Positions 15,483-24,140 of a stretch of DNA of 33,327 nt are shown in pieces; positions within the stretch are counted from its first letter, which is position 1; the number at the start of each line of letters is the position of its first letter. Origin of the DNA: Candidatus Hodarchaeota archaeon. GTDB lineage: Archaea; Asgardarchaeota; Heimdallarchaeia; Hodarchaeales; YT1-057. The notes below the pieces were generated by a model. It was given only the letters and a program-made list of their open reading frames with translations, ran no database searches and was not told the origin of the DNA. Location of the stretch: contig JAEOTI010000149.1 of the NCBI GenBank assembly GCA_016839955.1, positions 1 through 33,327 on the forward strand, written 5' to 3'. Both the position numbers and the translations under genes were made by a program.

Positions 15483-16493
15483 TTATGCCCTAAGCTTCTG
15501 AATCTCTGCAAAAGTTTCGAAAAACGTTCCAGAGAAAGATTGAAGGGCTATTCCCCCTATTAAGGCTACATATACCTGCCTAATTACATGATCGACGAGT
15601 GCGATCAGTAATGCCGTTTCTAACGGAAGGCTAATTGAAAGTACTGCTGCAATTGCTAATTCAAATGAGCCCCAACCTGCAGGAGTAATGGGAATGGTCA
15701 TTGCAAAAAAACCAAAGGTTGCTGCTAATAAGCAAAGAAAGAAGGATACTTCAATATCCATAGCTTGAGCGATCAAATAAGTTGACATTGATTCAAAGAT
15801 CCAGATAGGAAATGAAACAAAAATTGAGCCTGTAACTGCTTTTTTATTTCCACTAAAGCCCCGAATACTCATACTTGCGGATTTAATTAATTGCGAGATT
15901 TTTTGTGTAGTTTTCTCACCCATGAAACCAAGTAGTTGTGAAATAACTAGGCTCATTGTCTCAGGTCGCCATGCTGTGAGAAATACTAAAATTAAGGCCA
16001 CCAAAGTAATTATTATAGTTGTTAGGAGAAAAAATTGACTTATTTCATCAAGTTCGCGACCTTCAAATGTGAAATACAGATAACTTGGAAAAATTGCGAG
16101 GAGACAAATAAGATCTAGAATTCGATCTATAATTACCGAGGCTAATCCTTCTCCTATATTTACTGATTCTTCTGTTTTAAGAAAATAAACACGAGCAGCA
16201 TCCCCTAAACGAGCAGGTGTTACACCGTTAAAAAACCATGCTACGTATAAACTACGAATAAGTACTCCCATAGATGCTTCAGGGACAATAAACTTCCATC
16301 GAACAGCTCGTAATGTAAAAGAGAGGGAGAAAATTAATACAAATACTAAAATAGGAAGCGGATTATTTTGGATGCGGGTAATAGCTGCTGAAATGTTGTT
16401 TAATCCAACAAACACAATAATTGAAATTATAACGATCAAACTTATTAAGAAAGAAAGGAGAATTTGTGATTTTAACCTAGCCAATTGTATCAA
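15483..16493 (-). CDS. YbhN/AglD-type flippase-like integral membrane protein (UPF0104)
   Basis: A polytopic membrane protein of the lysylphosphatidylglycerol synthase TM/flippase-like family (TIGR00374/UPF0104 group), 336 aa with about eight hydrophobic helices. Family signatures are LRAVRWKFIV near 62-71 after helix 2, the re-entrant segment AWFFNGVTPARLGDAARVYF around 85-104, and IIDRILDLICL around 122-132. PITPAGWGSFELAIAAVL around 270 is typical of the second half. Members include archaeal AglD and bacterial YbhN, connected with lipid-linked sugars or lipid transfer, but their activity is poorly defined. It follows the UbiA gene on the same strand with an 85-bp gap, consistent with a shared envelope-lipid role. 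Confidence 0.85.
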   Translation of the reverse strand: MIQLARLKSQILLSFLISLIVIISIIVFVGLNNISAAITRIQNNPLPILVFVLIFSLSFTLRAVRWKFIVPEASMGVLIRSLYVAWFFNGVTPARLGDAARVYFLKTEESVNIGEGLASVIIDRILDLICLLAIFPSYLYFTFEGRELDEISQFFLLTTIIITLVALILVFLTAWRPETMSLVISQLLGFMGEKTTQKISQLIKSASMSIRGFSGNKKAVTGSIFVSFPIWIFESMSTYLIAQAMDIEVSFFLCLLAATFGFFAMTIPITPAGWGSFELAIAAVLSISLPLETALLIALVDHVIRQVYVALIGGIALQSFSGTFFETFAEIQKLRA

Positions 16494-16578
16494 CTCAATA
16501 ATACTAGTAAATTTCTCTGATTTCTTACACTATGGTAATTAAATTCGTTAGAATTAAATTATATCGCTAAAAATCTTG

Positions 16579-17535
16579 TTAATTTTCAAGAGGACTAAAT
16601 AATTCTAATGCATCTGGATGGTAAGTAGCAATAATTAGTAAAATAACTACAACAGTTCCTGCAAATATTAGTTGACGGTCAAAGAAAATTAATTCGGTCC
16701 GTCTTGCAATAGTTCCTTCTGAGTTCAAAAGATAAAGGTATCGAAAGACTGCGAATGTAACTAATGGAATTGTCGTAATCATAATTCCCGCTCTCGAGCT
16801 TAACATGACTATGTTGTTTTCATAATCAATTTCTAGGAACGTATATATTGAATAAGAGAAAATTAAGGATGAAGCAACTATTGAAATTGCTTGATCTATA
16901 AGATCGGTAGAATATGCTTCAAATACTGGTTTGTGAAGTTTAGCTTTTTCATGACCTAATAAGAGTAAATCACCTTTCCTTTTACAAAGAGCAAGAAATA
17001 AAGCAAATAAATATCCAATAATAATTAACCAGGGGCTCACTGCAACTTCTACAATGTAACAGCCACTTATAGCTCTAAAAACATAATTAGTTGCGATAGC
17101 ACTAACATCAGCGAATACTACGTTCTTTAACACTAAATTGTAAGCTTGAGAAACGATGAAGATAGCGACTAAAGTCAAGGTAAATTTTGGAATCTCGCTT
17201 TCCAAGTAGATTATATCAATACTTAAAGCTGTAATAATTGAAATAGAAAACAAAATAGACGCAAAGAGAAAAGCGAAAGGGACTGAAATAAGACCACTTG
17301 GTATTGGGCGATCTCTTTTTTCTGGATGCAAAGAATCTTTTTCCCTATCAAAAATATCGTTAATAATATAGCTAGTTGAACTAATAAAACAGAGTAATAC
17401 AAAACCTACAAGTACGGGAAGATAGAGGTCAACCTCATCTATTTTTTCTCCAAAAACAATTCCAATAAACACAAGGACGTTTTTATAGTATTGCTGCGGT
17501 CGCATGAGCTGAATTAAGGCTTTTATTTTTTTCAT
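16579..17535 (-). CDS. UbiA-superfamily prenyltransferase, decaprenylphosphoryl-phosphoribose-synthase-like
   Basis: An integral-membrane UbiA-fold transferase, 318 aa with about nine helices. The first Asp-rich motif is YIINDIFDREKD (56-67; N59, D60, D63, D67), followed by HPEKRDRPIPSG (70-81). RPQQYYKN at 12-19 and LALCKRKGDLLLL around 180 are the segments that mark the DPPR-synthase branch (polyprenyl-phosphate phosphoribosyltransferases) and not DGGGP synthase or ubiquinone enzymes. Likely reaction: transfer of phosphoribose from PRPP to a polyprenyl phosphate. The subgroup call is from motif memory; another lipid acceptor is possible. It is the first gene of an apparent unit with the flippase-like gene. 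Its start is ATG 17535, with TATA at 17567-17576. Confidence 0.8.
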   Translation of the reverse strand: MKKIKALIQLMRPQQYYKNVLVFIGIVFGEKIDEVDLYLPVLVGFVLLCFISSTSYIINDIFDREKDSLHPEKRDRPIPSGLISVPFAFLFASILFSISIITALSIDIIYLESEIPKFTLTLVAIFIVSQAYNLVLKNVVFADVSAIATNYVFRAISGCYIVEVAVSPWLIIIGYLFALFLALCKRKGDLLLLGHEKAKLHKPVFEAYSTDLIDQAISIVASSLIFSYSIYTFLEIDYENNIVMLSSRAGIMITTIPLVTFAVFRYLYLLNSEGTIARRTELIFFDRQLIFAGTVVVILLIIATYHPDALELFSPLEN

Positions 17536-17566
17536 TCTCTCATAAGCTCCCGTTTACTAATGTTAT

Positions 17567-17576
17567 TCTATATAGA
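17567..17576 (-). promoter_or_regulatory. TATA-type promoter element of the UbiA-flippase unit
   Basis: TCTATATAGA, a perfect 10-bp palindrome, has its centre about 36 bp before the UbiA ATG on the minus strand. This fits an archaeal TATA box feeding a short SD-led 5' leader (GGGAGC at about 17544-17549). No other gene lies close enough to use it. Assignment is by position and sequence only. Confidence 0.45.
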
Positions 17577-17670
17577 GAGAGGTTTTGGACAAGATAGGGG
17601 GGAAAGAAATCCCTTCAAAAACCAATCCCTTTACTTTTAAGATTTTATTAGAGTTGCATTGGATTGTCCA

Positions 17671-18018
17671 CTATCTAATTAGGAGTGAGAGTTCATAAAG
17701 CAATAACCCAGGATCATCAGCTAGACCCACTGCTAGAAGATAACCAGTTCTAATTTTCAGACCCAATAAACATCTCTCTGGGTTTTCTTCACTAAGTGCC
17801 ATCAATGCTTTATCATTTAACTGTAGAATCTCAAAAAACTCTTCTTCAAGACGAATTGGTCTAGCCATATTATTTTGCATTATGAAAACTATATCAGATC
17901 TCTTTATTAACTCTGTAAGCTTTCTAGGCCCATAAGATTCTCCAGGGAATAACGATTCATCAAAAACCACTAAGGCATCGAGTTTTAATTGCGCATATAT
18001 TCGTTCAAAGGAAGGCAT
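17671..18018 (-). CDS. Hypothetical alpha/beta protein (115 aa)
   Basis: Not recognised. The 115-aa product has no membrane helix. It has alternating strand-like and helix-like segments: KLDALVVFDESLF near the start, SDIVFIMQNNMARPIRLEEE in the middle, then RCLLGLKIRTGYLLAVGLAD and PGLLLYELSLLIR at the end. A roadblock/longin-like sensor fold would fit the size and Asgard setting, but no diagnostic motif supports it. ATG 18018 has GAGG about 8 nt upstream, a good start. It is upstream of the UbiA gene on the same strand but separated from it by 135 bp that contains the UbiA promoter element, so it is likely a separate unit. Confidence 0.55.
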   Translation of the reverse strand: MPSFERIYAQLKLDALVVFDESLFPGESYGPRKLTELIKRSDIVFIMQNNMARPIRLEEEFFEILQLNDKALMALSEENPERCLLGLKIRTGYLLAVGLADDPGLLLYELSLLIR

Positions 18019-18211
18019 AGCAAATCCTCAGTCTAAAGAATGGATATTGTGTATTCTTTGTTCAGAAGCTCCCATTTCCATCCATTCTAATCGGATTTCC
18101 ATAATTAAGGTACTACTCAAAAATTCTCCCTGTTTAAAAAAAATAAAAATCCTGTCATTTTTCTAAAAATAAAGTTATTATTTTCAGTTTTTAGCCTTTG
18201 GGGAAAAAAAT

Positions 18212-18733
18212 ATGTCTTCACTTTCTAATCAAAGATTATCTAACTCCTCAATGATAGTTGAGATTATTGGAATTATGATTGTTATGCTGTTTGGAGTATT
18301 TTTTGTTTGGATTCTTTCAACAACTATTATTTCATTTGAAAAAACCCAAAATGTCTATGTATTACCCTTAATAACTAGTATGGTATTTAGTTTACTCCTT
18401 GGGGCGACATTCTTAGATTTGGAGGATTGGAATGACATTGAAAAAATCCTTCATTATATTGAAATGATAGGTTTAGTTGCTTTAGCATCAACAATGTTCC
18501 TTTCAATGAGCCTTAAAAACCCTGAACTGACTCTTACAATCCTCTCAGTTATTTTGGGTGTCATTTTAGGTTTAATTTTAGTTGTAGGAATTAGATTTTT
18601 CCTTTATATATATAACAAGAAATTAGAAAAAAAACAAACAAAAAGAAATAATTCCCAGATTCATGTAAAACATGGTTCACAGGAAGAGGTCCAGAATGAA
18701 TCAGATAAAAGATCAAATCAGGAAATATCTTGA
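18212..18733 (+). CDS. Four-helix membrane protein, hypothetical
   Basis: Not recognised. The 173-aa product has hydrophobic helices at about 15-40, 48-67, 84-102 and 105-133. A strongly hydrophilic, Lys/Asn/Gln/Glu-rich C-terminal tail follows (NKKLEKKQTKRNNSQIHV, then EEVQNESDKRSNQEIS). A loop rich in Asp/Glu/Trp (DLEDWNDIEK) separates helices 2 and 3. ATG 18212 follows GGGGA by about 8 nt. Its last 38 bp overlap the start of the acyl-CoA synthetase beta gene in another frame, and that gene's SD lies inside this tail, so the two are co-transcribed and probably translationally coupled. Confidence 0.6.
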   Translation: MSSLSNQRLSNSSMIVEIIGIMIVMLFGVFFVWILSTTIISFEKTQNVYVLPLITSMVFSLLLGATFLDLEDWNDIEKILHYIEMIGLVALASTMFLSMSLKNPELTLTILSVILGVILGLILVVGIRFFLYIYNKKLEKKQTKRNNSQIHVKHGSQEEVQNESDKRSNQEIS

Positions 18734-19412
18734 TCAAGGGAGAGATGTTCTCACAGTTTTTGAGTCTAAGCAGTTGCTATTAGATGCAGGATTTCCTATC
18801 AATCAATTTGGGCTCGCTTCGAATCCAGATCAAGCTGCATCTATCGCTAAAGGCTTTGGATTTCCGGTAGTATTAAAGATCGTTTCTTCTAATATTGTTC
18901 ATAAAAGTGATATTGGAGGAGTAGCAATAGGAATTGGTTCAGAAGAAGAAGTAATATTAAAATTCAAAGAAATGATGGCAAAAATTCAAGATCCATACCC
19001 TAAGGCACAAATAGATGGCATTCTTGTAGAAAACATGATTCAAGATGGAGGAACAGAGGTCATTCTTGGTACAGTCATTGATCCAGTTTTTGACCATGTT
19101 GTAATGTTCGGTCTCGGAGGTATTTTTGTTGAAGTTCTTAAGGATGTTACATTCCGCCTTATTCCTATGAAAAAACAAGATGCACTAGATATGATTGAAG
19201 AAATAAGAGCAGCACCTATATTAAACGGTGTTCGTGGACAACCTCCAGCTAATAAAGAAAAACTTGCTAATCTTTTAATTCAATTATCAGAGTTTGTCAA
19301 CTCCAATAAAGAAATTGCAGAGTGCGACCTAAATCCTGTATTTGCAGGCCCTAATAGGGCAACTGTTGTAGACGCAAGGCTTGTTCTTAAACCATGGCCA
19401 CCAAAGTCATGA
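18696..19412 (+). CDS. ADP-forming acetyl/acyl-CoA synthetase, beta (ATP-grasp) subunit
   Basis: ATP-grasp subunit of the archaeal ADP-forming acyl-CoA synthetase, which converts acyl-CoA, ADP and phosphate to acid, CoA and ATP. The 238-aa product matches the separate beta subunit in size. Visible features are GFPVVLKIVSSNIVHKSDIG (about 47-66), DGILVENMIQDGGTEVILGT (about 108-127), VMFGLGGIFVEVLKDVTFRL (about 137-156) and the metal-binding ECDLNPVF (about 208-215). The alpha subunit (CoA-binding plus active-site His) is absent from the window and must be encoded elsewhere. ATG 18696 is preferred over ATG 18672 because AGGAAGAGG ends 6 nt before it. It overlaps the membrane-protein gene by 38 bp. 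Confidence 0.88.
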   Translation: MNQIKDQIRKYLDQGRDVLTVFESKQLLLDAGFPINQFGLASNPDQAASIAKGFGFPVVLKIVSSNIVHKSDIGGVAIGIGSEEEVILKFKEMMAKIQDPYPKAQIDGILVENMIQDGGTEVILGTVIDPVFDHVVMFGLGGIFVEVLKDVTFRLIPMKKQDALDMIEEIRAAPILNGVRGQPPANKEKLANLLIQLSEFVNSNKEIAECDLNPVFAGPNRATVVDARLVLKPWPPKS

Positions 19413-19432
19413 TAATTAAAAGAAAAACGCGT

Positions 19433-20809
19433 CTAGTACATCAAATGTGGTTCATTTTCTGATAGAGCTGTTGCATTGTATCCTAGATCTTGAAGATGCT
19501 CAGAAAAACCCATAGGGTTTTCACCATGAACTGAGATTACCTGACGCGGATCTGAAAGGATTGTATATTCTTCTAAACCGTACTTTGACATATGTCCTGA
19601 AAAATCAAATCGTTCTATTGCTAGATTTAGATTAAATTCATAAGTTTCTCCCCAGGGAGCTGTTACTACATGATGTCGAGTACCATTTAATATTTCATGA
19701 CCTAACGTATCTTGTGCTTGGTATCCAACAATTGAAAGAAGATTTTTTTGATCAGATCCTGCTAATCTAACCCAAGAGTGTATCGGACCCCCTTCCATCA
19801 TACCAGATGTCGATAAAACGATCATTTTTTGTTTCTTTTTTACCAATTGGGATCGAATTTTATTACGCCGTTCCCCTTTTCGTGAAATTTCTACTGGATT
19901 GAGACCTTCATGATCAAATGGGGATCTAAATGAATGATTTCGTGCCCAGTCAATAATTCGATCTGATACCCAATCACGATTGAAGTACTTCTCATGAATC
20001 TTGTTCATACGTAAAATCATCCCGTCCACATATACTGGTAATTTTCTAAAAAGAAAATCATCAAATTGCATTGCAAGAAAAACTTCAAGCTCTTGAGACC
20101 GTCCAAGGGCGAAAGATGGAGTTAAAATTTTTCCACCACGCGAATAAGCCTTCAAGATGGCTTTAGTAAACAAAGAATATACAAGTTTTCGACTTGGGAC
20201 GCTTCTATGGGCATTAGTAGTCTCAGTTATAAGAACATCAATGGACTCTCCCTTTAATCCCGATAAATTAGCGGGGTCATGGAACGGAGTTTTTTGGTTA
20301 TTAATATCACCAGTATAGAGAATTTTCTGTCCGTCCCAGTCAAGAAGAATTGAAGCAGAACCCAGGACATGACCTGCATCTAATAATTTTGCTGAAACAC
20401 CATCAGCAACAGTGAATTCGGTATCATACTTATGACCGACTGTACAATTATTTGCAATATCAATTTCTCTAAAAGAATAATGAGTTGGGCCCTCAATTTT
20501 TATATGATCTTTCCATAAAATTTGAACCAATTCTGTAGTAGGCTTTGTCATATGAAGTGTAGGTTGATTATCAGATTTGTATAAGGCTGGAATATATCCA
20601 GAATGGTCTAGATGAGCATGTGATAACAGTATAGCATCTATTTGATCCTCAAAATCATTAATACCTTCAGGTGTTAGTGTTTTTTTGTGTAAACGCTTAG
20701 ATTGTATTTTTATTCCTGCATCAAGGACGATGTTTCTATCTTTATCGCTTAATAAGAAACAACTTCGGCCTACTTCTGATGCAGCACCAAATGAAAGAAG
20801 TTCTAACAT
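19433..20809 (-). CDS. Beta-CASP metallo-beta-lactamase nuclease (aCPSF-like, no KH domain)
   Basis: Zinc-dependent RNA nuclease of the CPSF73/RNase J superfamily, 458 aa. The metallo-beta-lactamase signature is SHAHLDHSG (63-71), with HVLGSAS around 150 and YTGDIN around 165 supplying further metal ligands. The beta-CASP insert follows, with ETTNAH (motif A), GKILTPSFALGRSQE, VLSTSGMMEGGP, FSGHMS (motif B His) and VHGE (motif C His) near the end. There is no N-terminal KH extension, so it is of the aCPSF2-like type and not the termination factor aCPSF1; its role is RNA processing or decay. TATAAATAA about 20-27 bp before ATG 20809 on this strand suggests a leaderless mRNA. Confidence 0.88.
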   Translation of the reverse strand: MLELLSFGAASEVGRSCFLLSDKDRNIVLDAGIKIQSKRLHKKTLTPEGINDFEDQIDAILLSHAHLDHSGYIPALYKSDNQPTLHMTKPTTELVQILWKDHIKIEGPTHYSFREIDIANNCTVGHKYDTEFTVADGVSAKLLDAGHVLGSASILLDWDGQKILYTGDINNQKTPFHDPANLSGLKGESIDVLITETTNAHRSVPSRKLVYSLFTKAILKAYSRGGKILTPSFALGRSQELEVFLAMQFDDFLFRKLPVYVDGMILRMNKIHEKYFNRDWVSDRIIDWARNHSFRSPFDHEGLNPVEISRKGERRNKIRSQLVKKKQKMIVLSTSGMMEGGPIHSWVRLAGSDQKNLLSIVGYQAQDTLGHEILNGTRHHVVTAPWGETYEFNLNLAIERFDFSGHMSKYGLEEYTILSDPRQVISVHGENPMGFSEHLQDLGYNATALSENEPHLMY

Positions 20810-20910
20810 ATTTAAATCATCTACTAAGTATAAATAAAGTCTTAATTATAAATTTTTAACCTATAGTTTATTTTGTGCCTATATATTAAGATAAAAGAAA
20901 TATCAGGCTG

Positions 20911-20947
20911 AATCTTTCTCCCTTTTGAAAGATTAGATTCTTTTTCC
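20911..20947 (+). other. Hairpin followed by T-run; possible sRNA 3' end
   Basis: AATCTTTC (20911-20918) and GAAAGATT (20927-20934) form a perfect eight-pair stem with an eight-base loop. AGATTCTTTTT follows on the plus strand. No annotated plus-strand gene ends here. It could terminate a small RNA transcribed in the 20810-20910 interval, or be a chance structure in A+T-rich DNA. Confidence 0.3.
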
Positions 20948-21236
20948 CCCGTTTCAAGTAAAAATAGTGTCTATTCTTTAAAAAATCTTTGCTATTGGAT
21001 AAATTAACTAAATTAAATACAAAAGAATCCATCGAGTTGCTAATTATATTTATGATTTAAATAGAACCTACTGTAACTAATTTAATCTCTAGGATGTTAT
21101 AAGTTATAGAAAAACTTGTTAGGAATAAATATTACTATTTGAAACAAAATAGAATCTTTAAAAACCCTATATTTAATTTCTAAGCTTCTTCTAATTCCTT
21201 TCCTAAGCAATAATTTTTAGTTTTTCAATAACTGAT

Positions 21237-21257
21237 TTTTTCACAAAAAGTGAAAAA
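21237..21257. promoter_or_regulatory. Palindrome at the CDC48 promoter
   Basis: TTTTTCAC (21237-21244) and GTGAAAAA (21250-21257) form an eight-base inverted repeat around AAAAA. Its right arm runs into the likely TATA element (AAATAAAAG, about 30 bp before ATG 21293), so a dimeric regulator bound here would affect promoter use. The A/T content makes a chance origin possible; the CAC/GTG centre is the more informative part. Confidence 0.35.
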
Positions 21258-21292
21258 TAAAAGTATGTATAGTTTCTTTGTATATGTGTAAA

Positions 21293-23452
21293 ATGTCTGA
21301 AGTAAAGTGCAGAGTCATCGAAGCATTTCCAAGAGATGTAGATAGAGGAATAGTTAGACTTTCAAAAAAATTAATGTCTAGCCTGGATCTTCGAGGGGGA
21401 GATGTAATTAACATTCTTGGTCGAAAAACGGTCTCTTCTATTGTATGGTCATCTAATGATAAGCAGCCTGTTATAAGAATGGATGGAATGCTAAGGAAAA
21501 ATGCAAATGTTGGTTTAGATGACTTTATTATTGTTGAAAAAATTGAAATAAAAGCTGCCAGTGATATAGTGCTTGAAGGACCTAAGACAACTAACATTGA
21601 AAAAAAAGAAGTTTTTTTTCGACATTATCTTCAAGGTCGTGCGGTTTCCGCAGGAGATCAAATTCGAATTAGTCGAGGTGGAAGTTATTCTATTTTTAAA
21701 GTTAAATCACATTCTCCTGAATTTTCATCAGTATTAGTTACTCCCTCAACAAAATTTTCATATAGTATTCAAAATGATATTGATTTCTTGCAAAGTGAAA
21801 AAAAAGTGCCGAAAATTTCATATGAAGATATTGGTGGTCTATTTGAGCAAATTCAAAGACTCAGGGAAATGATCGAACTTCCTATAAGACATCCTAAGCT
21901 CTTTGAAAAATTAGGTGTTGATCCGCCAAAAGGTGTTCTTCTTTATGGTCCTCCTGGCACAGGGAAAACAATTTTAGCAAAAGCTGTTGCTAGAGAATCT
22001 GAGGCTTCTTTTCATTATGTAAGTGGTCCTGAATTCATTAGCTCTTATTATGGTGAATCAGAGGCTAAATTAAGGGAAATTTTTAAGGAAGCTAACGAAA
22101 AAACACCAAGTATAATCTTTTTTGACGAAATTGATAGTATTGCACCTCATAGAGAACAAAATAGTGGAGAACTTGAGCGAAGAATAGTTGCACAATTACT
22201 TGTTACTATGGATGGTTTGGATCCACGAGGACGGATTGTTGTAATCGGAGCTACAAACAGGATTGACGCAGTAGATCCGGCCCTTAGAAGACCAGGGCGT
22301 TTTGACCGAGAAATTGAGATTGGAATCCCAAATAAGGAAGGAAGACTTGAACTATTAGAAATTCATACACGAAATATGCCTTTAGATAAATCCGTTCAAT
22401 TGGTTAAACTCGCAGAAAAAACACATGGATTTGTTGGAGCAGATATTGCAGCTTTAACACGAGAAGCAGGTCTTAAAGCAGCACACCATTTCTTTCCAGA
22501 TACTTCGATCAAAAATAAATCTCTATCACACGATAAGTTAGATTCAGTTCTAATTTCCCAGAAGTTTTTCGTTGAGGCTTTAAAGGAGATAATTCCTACA
22601 ACAATGCGAGAGATCGCTGTAGAAATTCCTGAAATTAGTTGGGAAACTGTTGGCGGAATTGATCATATTAAACAATCCCTATTAGAACTTGTGGAATGGC
22701 CATTACGTTTTCCTGATCTCTTCAAAAAGGCAGAGATAAGATCTAGTAGAGGTATTTTGCTTCATGGACCACCAGGAACAGGAAAAACCCTACTTGTAAA
22801 AGCATTAGCGTCTAAAATTAATGTAAATTTCATTTTAATACGAGGACCAGAATTAGTAAGTAAATATATTGGAGAAACTGAGAAAGCACTAAGAAACATT
22901 TTCAAGAAGGCAAAACAAGTTGCTCCTTCTATCTGTTTTTTTGATGAAATAGATAGTATCGCACCATCTAGGCTTCAAGGTCATTCATCTAGTGGTTTTG
23001 AGGACCGAGTTGTCAGTACTTTTCTAACTGCAATTGATGGTTTCGAGAGTTTGGACAATGTCATACTGATTGCTGCAACAAATAGACTAGATGCCATTGA
23101 TCCTGCTTTGTTAAGGCCTGGTAGATTTGATCATCTAATTGAGGTCCCATTACCAGATAGTGAGACTAGGATTGAAATTTTACATATTTACCTTCCAAGT
23201 GAAGCTATAGAAGGTTTCAATCTGAATCAATTTAGCACTAAACTTGAAGGCATGACGGGAGCTGATATTGAAGCAATTTGTCAAGAGGTGCGATTAATTG
23301 CGATTCGGCGTTTTCTTAACAAATATGAAGGAGAATTAAATGATTCTGAGATCAATAATCGAATAAAGGAGGAAAATTTAGTTTTTAATCCCGAAGACAT
23401 CTTCTTAGCCTTAAAAAGTTGGAATGAGCGTCAAGAAAAACCCAGATATTAA
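21293..23452 (+). CDS. CDC48/p97-type AAA+ ATPase with two ATPase domains
   Basis: Hexameric unfoldase/segregase of the CDC48 (VCP/VAT) family, 719 aa, close to the usual archaeal length of 720-760. An N-domain ([20 protein letters not shown] onward, about 1-180) is followed by D1 with Walker A GPPGTGKT (about 220-227) and Walker B FFDEID (about 276). D1 also has the pore segment YYGESE and a second-region-of-homology [19 protein letters not shown]2 has Walker A GPPGTGKT (about 492-499) and Walker B FFDEID (about 550), with pore segment KYIGET. Both domains look catalytically intact. ATG 21293 is preferred over upstream TTG 21278 because the N-domain homology begins there and a TATA-like box is correctly placed. 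It probably extracts or unfolds proteins for the proteasome. Confidence 0.94.
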   Translation: MSEVKCRVIEAFPRDVDRGIVRLSKKLMSSLDLRGGDVINILGRKTVSSIVWSSNDKQPVIRMDGMLRKNANVGLDDFIIVEKIEIKAASDIVLEGPKTTNIEKKEVFFRHYLQGRAVSAGDQIRISRGGSYSIFKVKSHSPEFSSVLVTPSTKFSYSIQNDIDFLQSEKKVPKISYEDIGGLFEQIQRLREMIELPIRHPKLFEKLGVDPPKGVLLYGPPGTGKTILAKAVARESEASFHYVSGPEFISSYYGESEAKLREIFKEANEKTPSIIFFDEIDSIAPHREQNSGELERRIVAQLLVTMDGLDPRGRIVVIGATNRIDAVDPALRRPGRFDREIEIGIPNKEGRLELLEIHTRNMPLDKSVQLVKLAEKTHGFVGADIAALTREAGLKAAHHFFPDTSIKNKSLSHDKLDSVLISQKFFVEALKEIIPTTMREIAVEIPEISWETVGGIDHIKQSLLELVEWPLRFPDLFKKAEIRSSRGILLHGPPGTGKTLLVKALASKINVNFILIRGPELVSKYIGETEKALRNIFKKAKQVAPSICFFDEIDSIAPSRLQGHSSSGFEDRVVSTFLTAIDGFESLDNVILIAATNRLDAIDPALLRPGRFDHLIEVPLPDSETRIEILHIYLPSEAIEGFNLNQFSTKLEGMTGADIEAICQEVRLIAIRRFLNKYEGELNDSEINNRIKEENLVFNPEDIFLALKSWNERQEKPRY

Positions 23453-23537
23453 ACTGAAGTGAAAAAAAACGATTAATTTACTGATAAAATCATATCCATT
23501 TCTTTTTAGGTGTATTTACTCAAAAGGAAGCTAAAAA

Positions 23538-24134
23538 ATGCCACAAGATCAATTGTTTGATGATATTACGACTATCATTAGAATATTATCAGCTCATATG
23601 AGAAAGCTTGAATCTGAACAAAATTGGCAAAATATTGATCAGGCGTTGGATGAGTTGTTGAAAACCTTGGCAAACTCATCAAGGCGCAAAATGTTAGATG
23701 TTATCGCTCGAGAAGAGCAATGGATCACTTCTATTGTTGAAAAACTACATGAGCATCCTCAAACTATAAAACGGCATCTGCATGAACTCGAGAGGGTGGA
23801 CTTAGTTCAACCTTTTCCAAAACGGGAAAAAATTGATAGAGGACGAGGTAGGCCAAGAATTTATTATAAACTGAACGAGTCTTTGGAAGAATTCATGGTA
23901 TGCTCAATTTTACACTGGGATGACACTACTGAGATGTTTCCTGAACTCAGATTATTACAATGTCAACTAGCAACCTCACAATCCCCTAAAGAACTAAAAC
24001 AAATCGCTCAAAGAGCTTTATCATTGAGTAAAGCCTTCCAAAATGCTGGAGAAAAATGCCTAGAATTAGTTAAATTAGCTGAAGACCGAATTAAAAAACC
24101 TAAAATGAGAGTTCGAAAAATCAAATTGGTATAA
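23538..24134 (+). CDS. ArsR-like winged-helix transcription regulator
   Basis: A 198-aa DNA-binding protein. A short helical N-terminus precedes a wHTH at about 35-110: LKTLANSSRRKMLDVIAREE, ITSIVEKLHEHPQTIKRHLH, LERVDLVQPFP, and a strongly basic wing (REKIDRGRGRPRIYYKLNES). The RGRGRPRIYYKL wing is typical of archaeal PadR/ArsR-like proteins. The C-terminal 70 residues are helical with Cys at about 122, 141 and 176; the spacing suggests no zinc site. It starts at ATG 23538 behind AAAGGAAG, 85 bp after CDC48 on the same strand. It ends 6 bp from the convergent pilus operon. Regulation of the pilus operon, whose promoter holds a palindrome, is only a guess from proximity. Confidence 0.82.
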   Translation: MPQDQLFDDITTIIRILSAHMRKLESEQNWQNIDQALDELLKTLANSSRRKMLDVIAREEQWITSIVEKLHEHPQTIKRHLHELERVDLVQPFPKREKIDRGRGRPRIYYKLNESLEEFMVCSILHWDDTTEMFPELRLLQCQLATSQSPKELKQIAQRALSLSKAFQNAGEKCLELVKLAEDRIKKPKMRVRKIKLV

Positions 24135-24140
24135 ATTTTC

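Larger units (their letters stand above)
20810..21292. other. 483-bp divergent intergenic region between the beta-CASP and CDC48 genes
   Basis: No credible ORF or tRNA is seen. It is very A+T-rich and holds the two divergent promoters: TATAAATAA near 20829-20837 for the nuclease (minus strand) and AAATAAAAG near 21255-21263 for CDC48 (plus strand). It also contains a hairpin at 20911-20934 followed by a T-run, and the palindrome at 21237-21257. It is unusually long for this gene-dense window, so a small RNA is conceivable. Confidence 0.5.

Noticed and set aside
21241..21597. 118-aa minus-strand ORF across the CDC48 start.
   Set aside because: It overlaps the CDC48 N-domain antisense, lacks its own start signals, and has shadow-like Ser/Thr/Phe composition.
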